Source of the DNA: Valencia hispanica
Lineage: Eukaryota > Chordata > Actinopteri > Cyprinodontiformes > Valenciidae
Direction: 5' to 3'
DNA length: 64,000 nt
NCBI GenBank assembly: GCA_963556495.2
Contig: OY747709.1
Span: 18,184,900 to 18,248,899, forward strand
Positions 27,601-36,600 of the stretch are shown here, in pieces. The translations under genes were made by a program, and so were the position numbers. Below the pieces are notes generated by a model. It searched no databases. It was given only the letters and a program-made list of their open reading frames with translations, and was not told where the DNA came from. The first letter of the stretch is position 1. Every line of letters begins with the position of its first letter.

Positions 27601-30600
27601 TGGATAAATGTTTTGCAAACTGGCAGGCTTACTACTGCAGACTTTCCATCTCAGTCAAGTGTCTGGGATCAAAAGAGAACTTTTTCAAACTGTCATTTAA
27701 TAGAAACAGGTATATTTGGGATTGTTAAAGACTAGAAAAATGTCTTTAAAAGTGTCATAATTGTGTAATATTCATACAAATGTAATATATTTAATAAAAA
27801 TCATAAATATTAAACTAGAAAAGCACTCAGAGTGCAGACCTGCGGCTAAGGCAGCTCACCACCCCCTTAGTGTTTCATCTGCTGTATGCTTCTGTGCATG
27901 CTGTGCTCTGATTTCTCAAAGGTTTGCGCTAGTTAAAACATGTGCTAAGTTTTGATAAATCAGGTCCTCACAGTTTAAAGACCAGTAAAAATATTCTATC
28001 TTACCATTTTTACAATTTAAAGTGCTTTTTATATGATGCCAAAGAAAGTTCTGGACTAAGCATTGTTTCATCTGACAGTGAGGTGCAGAGTACCTTGGTG
28101 CTGACTCTGCCTTTACATGTTTCAGAGAACAAACTGTTTCCTACAAGTTTTGGTCAGCTGTTTAGAAAAGGAGGTTAGACCTGCAGGTGTGTTAAGCAGC
28201 GGAGTGCAGGCTAGTTAACATATTCCAAAGCCAAGCTAATTCACTATTATCAGCTTGTTAGCCTCTCAGAATTACTTGCTTACAATAATATTTGTGAAAT
28301 AAAAATATCTGCTAAATTTAATGGTGCTTGTTCCATAGAAATTTCAGCTAAAAAAGGATTTGTAAATCATTTTTGAGCATATTAAACATCTGATGGTCAT
28401 TCTTATCAGAGTGACTACCAACACGGACCCGTGTTCTCTCATGAATGTGTCAAAATTCATGTCAGGTCAGATTCACACAGAAGCACCTCACCAGTAGATT
28501 ATGTGCAAAGTCAGACATTACCGTAACATCGGCTGCTTTTGTGTTCTCCTTCGCCTCCAGTCGATACACTGCAGCCATGCAGTCCAGCTTTCGCCGCCTG
28601 CTGTCGGTGCTTAGGTTCTGCACTTCGGGGGTGATGTTGTGACCTCTGATCTCATTTCTGTTCAACAGCATCCGATCTCCATCCAGCCTGTGTTCTTGTA
28701 CAGTGTTCCTTGCTGCCAAGTAAAAATAGGCTGCATTGATGAATTTATTCATTCTTTATTCCAGTTTAACCATATGCTCCAGATTTTCAAATGAGAAAAT
28801 TCTCCCAATTGTCTGACATGTTCTTTTTTTTAACCTTTGTGATCATGTTCTTTTTTATTGAATCTCCTACTAGAGGGGGACCATATTTTGATTTCCAAAA
28901 GAGGACACTTGACCCAGTCCTGAAAGTATCAGGACTGTGCCAACACTGCAAATTTTAAAGGGGGTGTATTATGCAAAATTGACTTTCTGAAGCTTATCCT
29001 GAGTAATATCCTGAGAACCTGTCTTTCCCTCAATAAAAACATACCTGAAGTGTTGCTCTGACCCATTCACTCATGTTAGAGTAATCTTTGAGTCTCTGCT
29101 GGTAGTTCTCGGGGTTGCTTAAACGCCTGCTCCCACCTATCCCCGCCTTTTCCACCCATCTCCTCCTCCGACCTTACGTACTCAGCCGAGAGCCTCGCCC
29201 CTGCAGAGCTCCCCTGCCCCTCCCCACCCCTCACAACTCCGGCTGAGTCTCAGGTGCAGTAATTATAACACACCAGCTGCAGCTGCGCGTCTTTTGTGGG
29301 ATTTTTTTTCCGACTTCATGCATGCTGCGATGATGCACAGTATGTGACAAACTGAAGGGGGAGTGTCAGAAAGAGTAGGAGGGTCTTAGAGAGGCACAGG
29401 CAAAAATCAAGGCATCCAATACGGAAGTTAATTATTTTAAGATGGATTTGGATATATGACGGACTTTTAAAAGACTCAAGGTGACAATTTTATTGGAGTT
29501 TGCTATAGAAGGGTAATATGTGCCTGGAAGAAGCATAATACCCCCCCCCCCCCCCCCCCCCCTTAACATATTTAAAGTGTGCACTCACTATGTGGTTGGA
29601 ATGAATAGTTAAATAACAACCTTCAGATAGCCTTTCACCAATACAAATACAGTGGCTTGCAAAAGTATTCGGCCTCCTTGAACTTTTCCACATTTTCTTA
29701 CATTACAGCCACAAACATCGATCAATTTTATTGGAATTCCACGTGAAAGACCAATACAAAGTGGTGTACACGTGAGAAGTGGAACGAAAATCATACTTGA
29801 TTCCAAACATTATTTACAAATAAATAACTGAAAAGTGGGGTGGGCATAATTATTCAGCCCCCTTTGGTCTGAGTGCAGTCAGTTGCCCATAGACATTGCC
29901 TGATGAGTGCTAATGACTAAATAGAGTGCACCTGTGTGTAATCTAATGTCAGTACAAATACAGCTGACGGCCTCAGAGGTTGTCTAAGAGAATGTTGGGA
30001 GCAACAACACCATGAAGTCCAAAGAACACACCTGACAGGTCAGGGATAAAGTTATTGAGAAATTTAAAGCAGGCTTAGGCTACAAAAAGATTTCCCAAGC
30101 CTTGAACATCCCACGGAGCACTGTTCAAGCGATCATTCAGAAATGGAAGGAGTATGGCACAACTGTAAACCTACCAAGACAAGGCTGTCCACCTAAACTC
30201 ACAGGCTGAACAAGGAGAGCGCTGATCAGAAATGCAGCTAAGAGGCCCATGGTGACTCTGGACGAGCTGCAGAGATCTACAGCTCAGGTGGGGGAATCTG
30301 TCCATAGGACAACTATTAGTCGTGCACTGCACAAAGTTGGCCTTTATGGAAGAGTGGCAAGAAGAAAGTCATTGTTAAAAGAAAACCAAAAGAAGTCCCG
30401 TTTGCAGTTTGCCAAAAGCCATGTGTGGAAGAAGGTGCTCTGGTCAGATGAGACCAAAATGGAACTTTTGGCCAAAATGCAAAACGCTATGTGTGGCGGA
30501 AAACTAACACTGCACATCACTCTGAACACACCATCCCCACTGTCAAATATGGTGGTGGCAGCATCATGCTCTGGGGGTGCTTCTCTTCAGCAGGGACAAG

Positions 30601-33600
30601 GAAGCTGGTCAGAGTTGATGGGAAGATGGATGGAGCCAAATAAAGGGCAATCTTGGAAGAAAACCTCTTGGAGTCTGCAAAAGACTTGAGACTGGGGCGG
30701 AGGTTCACCTTCCGGCAGGATAACGACCCTAAACATAAAGCCAGGGTAACAATGGAATGGTTAAAAACAAAACATATCCATGTGTTAGAATGGCCCAGTC
30801 AAAGTCCAGATCTAAATCCAATCGAGAATCTGTGGCAAGATCTGAAAACTGCTGTTCACAAACGCTATCCATCTAATCTGACTGAGCTGCAGCTGTTTTG
30901 CAAAGAAGAATGGGCAAGAATTTCAGTCTCTAGATGTGCAAAGCTGGTAGAGACATACCCTAAAAGACTGGCAGCTGGAATTGCAGCAAAAGGTGGTTCT
31001 GCAAAGTATCGACTCAGAGGGCTGAATAATTACGCACACCCCACTTTTCAGTTATTTATTTCAAAAAAAAAGATTTTCGTTCCACTTTTCACGTGTTCAC
31101 CACTTTTCACGTGTACACCACTTTGTATTGGTCTTTCACGTGGAATTCCAATAAAATTGATTCATGTTTGTGGCTGTAATGTGACAAAATTTGGAAAAGT
31201 TCAAGGGGGCCGAATACTTTTGCAAGCCACTGTATGACTTTAAAATCTCTGGAAATTGATTAGGCCTATTGATAGAAATAACTACTCTTCTAAAAAAAAT
31301 GTCATCTAAAATTGTTTTCTGAGAAATTAAATATTTTATTTTCAATGTAATAATAAAAGTAAAAAGTATCAGTCTCTAAAAGACATTTAAAAAGTGTATA
31401 CTCCAGTCTTTAGTTTTCATCTTCATTCTCCTCCATTTGTAGATGAACTCTCACTTTGCACAGCATCATTGTAGTTTTTGTGTCCATGTGGCGCAACAAG
31501 GAACAGTGCAATGCGGTGCATTGCAGCGCAGCCTGCTGTCGGTTCAGTCTAGGAGCAGATCAGAACCACCTACAAGGTAACAGCTCGGGGAGACACGAGA
31601 GAAAGGCTGTCGTATTGCATGCATTGCACCATTCAATTAAGTATGCTTATTGGTCCCCTTAAAAATAATGAAAACCCAGACATTTTCATCAATCTATGAA
31701 TTCCCCCTGGAGGCCCTGGACTGCACGTGAAAAGTGGAAATGTCTGGGGAAAACAGGACAGTTGGTCCCCCTACACTACTAGTCCCTATACTACCAGTCT
31801 AGCACTAATGACAGAATTAAGAAAGATATGTAAAAGTATTTAAACAAAGACTCCAGTGTTGTTATCACAGAAAACAGTTTTTACACAAAATCCTAAGCAC
31901 GCAGCATTGTGATCGTCTACATTTTACCAAATGGGAAAATTCAGCTAGACTCAGTGAATGTGGTTATAAATGATAAACAAGATCGCAGAGCAGAAAAGAG
32001 AAAGAAAATACTTGGTACATCAGTAAATGGTTTAAGAGGAAGGGGAAAAAAGCTGTAAAGTGGGCATTTCTTTAGGCTTTTCGGGAGCATTACCTCATGT
32101 GTTTGCTGTACATCAGACATTAGACCTTTACTAATTCCCTGTGCACTCATCAGTTTTCCACATCTCTCTGAGAACATCTCTTGTGCATTAACCCAGTTCT
32201 GTTTTGTTTTGTACAAGTTGTAGAACAAACTTTTTAAACCTTCCGCATTTGCTTGTGTTTTCTGCATTTGGAATGGATTTTTTCTCTATGCCAAATACTT
32301 TGCATGTATCTACTCAGTGTGTCTTACGGTCTTTCAGCTGGATCACAAATAACTGTGATAAACTGAAGTTGTTCGCTCGTGTTCTGCTGTCTTTGAGCTT
32401 TTTGTCAGGTCCTCTACCGTTTTGCCAAAGAATTTCCAAGAATTTTAAAGTTAACTTTCACAATATCGCACCATAGAAAACACAAAATGGATGCATTTTA
32501 ACAAGCTGGTTATAAGTATTTAAACTAAGATCGTTGATGTTCCCAAAAGGCTAGCACTTCAAATGAGCTGGCAAGGTTGAAATAAGCAGAAGAAAAGCCT
32601 TTGTGGTTAAGTTGAAGGACCACCTTTAACAACAACAGTTACAGCAAAAAAAGAAAGTTGGTAATTCTATGTGAAAAAGGAGTTTGGTTGTTCTTTCGTC
32701 TTTATTTTTAAGTTATTATATTTTATTGCTCTTTGTTTCTTGTTAGTATGTATAAGGGATCAAATTCAAGTTTATTGTCCAAATTCAATCATTTTCAAAA
32801 CTGAAATTTGCAGCGCTCTCACAACAAAGTACAAATATGTTAAAAATTTTACATTTCAGTTAAATGTTTCCATTTAGATCTGGCTCTGAATACTAAAATG
32901 CAAAAATGACTACCTAGCTTGCTGATTGGATTATTCTCTGCCCTTGATTTTATTTTAAAGAGTTATCATGAGTGAACCACCTGCAGTTAAAAGACATGGC
33001 AGTAATGATGTTTTGATGGCTACATTACATTTGCATAGCTAACCCCTCACAAATGAGATACAGACTGAAGATGGATAAAAAAAATAGATTTTTAACAGTA
33101 ATGTTAATTCAATCCCTTTTCTGTTTTAAACAACCACACTAAAGTCATCAATGACATCCGTTTGAATACTGACAGTGGAAAAATGTCAGTGTTAGTTTTA
33201 CTGGATCTCAGTGCTGCATTTGATACTGTTGACCACATTATTTTACTCAAGCGACTGGAAAACTGGGTGGGTCTCTCTGGCACTGTACTAAACTGGTTCA
33301 AAACGTACTTAGAGAACAGGAAGTACTTTGTGTCAATAGGTAACTTTACATCTGAGCAGACGGGAATTACATGTGGGGTTCCCCAGGGTTCCATCCTGGG
33401 ACCTCTTCTGTTTAACATCTATATGCTCCCACTGGCACAGGTAATAAATAACAACAATATAAGTTACCATAGCTATGCAGATGACACACAGATATATATT
33501 AGAATGTCACCAGAAGACCAAGGGCCTGTACAGGCTCTTGGCAAATGAATTGAGGAAATTAATGACTGGATGTGCCACAATTTTCTGCAGTTAAACAAAA

Positions 33601-36600
33601 ACAAAACAGAGGTAATTGTCTTTGGAGCTAAAGATAAAAGATCGAAGGTCACCACAGGGCTTCAGTCCATACACCTAAAAACCACCAACCACGTCAGAAA
33701 TCTGGGTATATTGATGGACTCAGACCTAAACTTTGAAAAACACATTAAGGCAATCACAAAATCAGCCTACTATCACCTTAAGAATATCTCAAGGATAAAA
33801 GATCTGTCTCAGCAGGACCTGGAAAAACTAGTCCATTGCATTCATCTTTAGTCGGCTTGATTATTGTAACAGCGTCTTTACAGGTCTACCTAAAAAGTCA
33901 ATTAGGAAACTGCAGCTCATCCAGAACTCTGCTGCTCGAGTTCTCACTAAAACCAAAAAAGTGGACCACATCAGTCCAGCTCTGAGGTCTTTACACTTGC
34001 TGCCTGTCTGTCATAGGATAGACTTCAAAGTTCTGCTGCTGGTCTATAAAGCTCAGAATGGTTTAAGACCAAAATACATCAGTGATCTCCTGACCCAGTA
34101 TGAACCTACTAGACCCCTCAGGTCATCTGGATCCGGTCTTTTATCAGTTCCCAGAGTCAGAACCAGACATGGAGAAGCTGCGTTCAGCTTCTATGCTCCA
34201 CATGTCTGAAACAAACTCCCAGAAAGCCTCAGATCAGCTGAAACACTCAGTTTATTTAAATCCAGGTTAAAGACCCACCTGTTCTCAGCTGCTTTTGATT
34301 AGGTATTTATTCGAAGTTTTAAATCTTCACGGCTTCTTTTAAGATAGATTTTTTTTTTGTTCATTTTAATTCATGGTTTTTATTCTTGTACTTTTGCTTT
34401 TTCTGCTGTAATGCTTTTGATGTTTTATGTAAAGCACTTTGAATTGTCTTGTAACATGAATTGTGCTATACAAATAAACTTGCCTTGCCTTACCTTGCCT
34501 AAAGGATTAAATGGTGTTTGTATCCGATTAATCTGTTTGTCAGAAGTCTAACATTAACTTATTTAACCAACAGCCGTTCCTTATTGTGGCAAATTACAGC
34601 CGAATTTGGCTCACCACAAAGCGGCTTTCTAATCAGGTTATATGGCAGCAGGATATTAACTGCTTATTACCTTCTTACAGTACCTCCCCTTAAGCAAACT
34701 AAACTATCCCTTGAAGCAGAGTTTTTTTCTTTGAGTATTCAAGTTTCTCAAGCTTGTGTCAGCCTGTTTGTGTAAAGTTTCCATCTACTCGTGAGTAAGT
34801 TGGGTTTTCTCTGGGTACCCCAGCTTCCTCCCTCACTACAAACATATGCTTTTCACATTTTTTGGGGTAAAATTACTATCACAAATTCAGAGCAAAGCGT
34901 TTGTGTTTGCCAAGTGATGACCTGGCAACATGTCCAGAGTATACTCCAGACCCACGTGATTCTGAACAGAACAACGTGGGTGTAGAAAATGGGAGGATGG
35001 ACTAAACATTTTAAAACTGATAAACAAACATTGCTGCCCTTTTTTTATTAACCTAATTTATCCCGATTAAATCTGGGGTATCATAAAACTTTCCCCGGGA
35101 AGCATATTTCCAAGTTGTGTGCTTCCAAAAAAACTCTTTGATGTCTGCTATTCTTTTCTGTTTTCCCCTCCTTTTATGACGCCTTATCCTTAGACATTTC
35201 TCCAAATCTCATTATCAAAGCTGTATCAGGCCGGGAGCCAGTGGGCTAACCTGACAGTGTCTGGCTATCCTTCACAGCCATAGGCAGGAAGAAGTGGGGC
35301 AGGAGAGTGACATATACACACACAAACACACACGCATGCCCACACACACACACACACACGCACCACCCAATGGTGTGTAGCTTCTCTGCTCACTCTGTCT
35401 TACTGTTGTGATTGGACTCCAGTGAAAGCAATTAGGAACACTGTATGCTTAACTGGCACACCGAGGTGAAGGAAGGAGAGAATGTAAAAGAGACAATAAG
35501 TGGGTAGGCTGTGGTGGGGAAGATCTGTAAGCAAAACAGAGCAAACATAGCAAAACGAGGTGTGAGTAACTGATTGCAACATTGTGTAAAGCGATTGTGA
35601 GGTGAACCTGCCCATGAAACAATTTGTAAATATGTTTTCTACACAGAGTCTGAGCTGCATTGAGCTTTTAAATGCATAACCGTTTATCAGTCCTTTGGTC
35701 ACAGCGCGAGAAGCCACAATATTTGTGAAATGACATCATTTCTGCAGGCCACTTTGCAATTCTATACATGTCAGATGGATTTTGTATCACAATAAGCAAT
35801 TATATGTGTGTTTTATACGTCTTTTGTGATACCTCTGACTCTTGAGTGTGTGTGCTTCAGAAATAGTTAAAATTCGAGGCAAATTTACCAATACCAAACC
35901 AGTTGACTGATGATGGCTCGCTTAATTGAGGGAAAAATTGGTTTTCTCCCTGTGTGTTTGTGTGGCTTTGCTAAGGCTATGCTTGCACACACACAGGCAC
36001 ACACACACAGTAAAAAAAATACAAACAGGATTGTGGCTAACCACTAGAGATGCCTCTGCAAGCTCAATTAGCCTGAAAATTGAGTGGTTCGCTGGTGCAG
36101 CCAATAGAAAGAATGTGAAATGTATCTGGCTGAGCTGATCAAGGCGGCGGCATGGTCAACGCCCAAATAAAAGACATTAATTCCTCTGTGGCTGAGGCTC
36201 CACTCAAACATGGGCTCAGAAACACACTGACAGCTGAGTGGAGAAACTGCAATGTGAAATAATTTGATACAGAGGTGAACAAACTTGTCAGTTATGGTAA
36301 AGCCCGGAAATAATTGCACGTGTTATTGCATTAGCATAATTGAGAAAATATCCTACCTTTAATTTGACTTCACAATTAATATATTCAATGTAAAGAATTA
36401 GCTGGGTTTAAAAATACAAACAAAAAAACATAATAATTGGTACCCCTGAACGCAACTGAAAAAGGTCTTCATTTATACCTTACCTTTTTTAGGGTGACCA
36501 GAATTCTTTGAAACCTCTCATTAGTAATTGATGACGCAAGGCAGGATATCAAAAACAACTATTAGACTCTTGCTATATTATTCAGCATATTTGGGTGTGA

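Larger units (their letters stand above)
28874..31775. mobile_element. Older inverted-repeat element, split by two later insertions
   Basis: The left end AGGGGGACCA (28874) and right end TGGTCCCCCT (31763-31772) are inverted copies. The direct repeat ctactag flanks the unit at 28867-28873 and 31776-31782. Subtracting the TTAA-flanked MITE and the Tc1 inside leaves about 0.7 kb, a plausible hAT-type MITE size. No coding sequence of its own is seen. It lies in the intron between exons I and J. Confidence 0.55.

Noticed and set aside
27310..27735. 141-codon open frame on the plus strand beside NPHP4 exon H
   Set aside because: No domain, no signal peptide and no neighbouring coding signals. An open frame of this size is expected about once by chance in an AT-rich window this long.
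32092..32205. Exon-like minus-strand segment between NPHP4 exons I and J
   Set aside because: Its only open frame is phase 0, but exons I and J join with a 1+2 split codon. Including it would create a stop.
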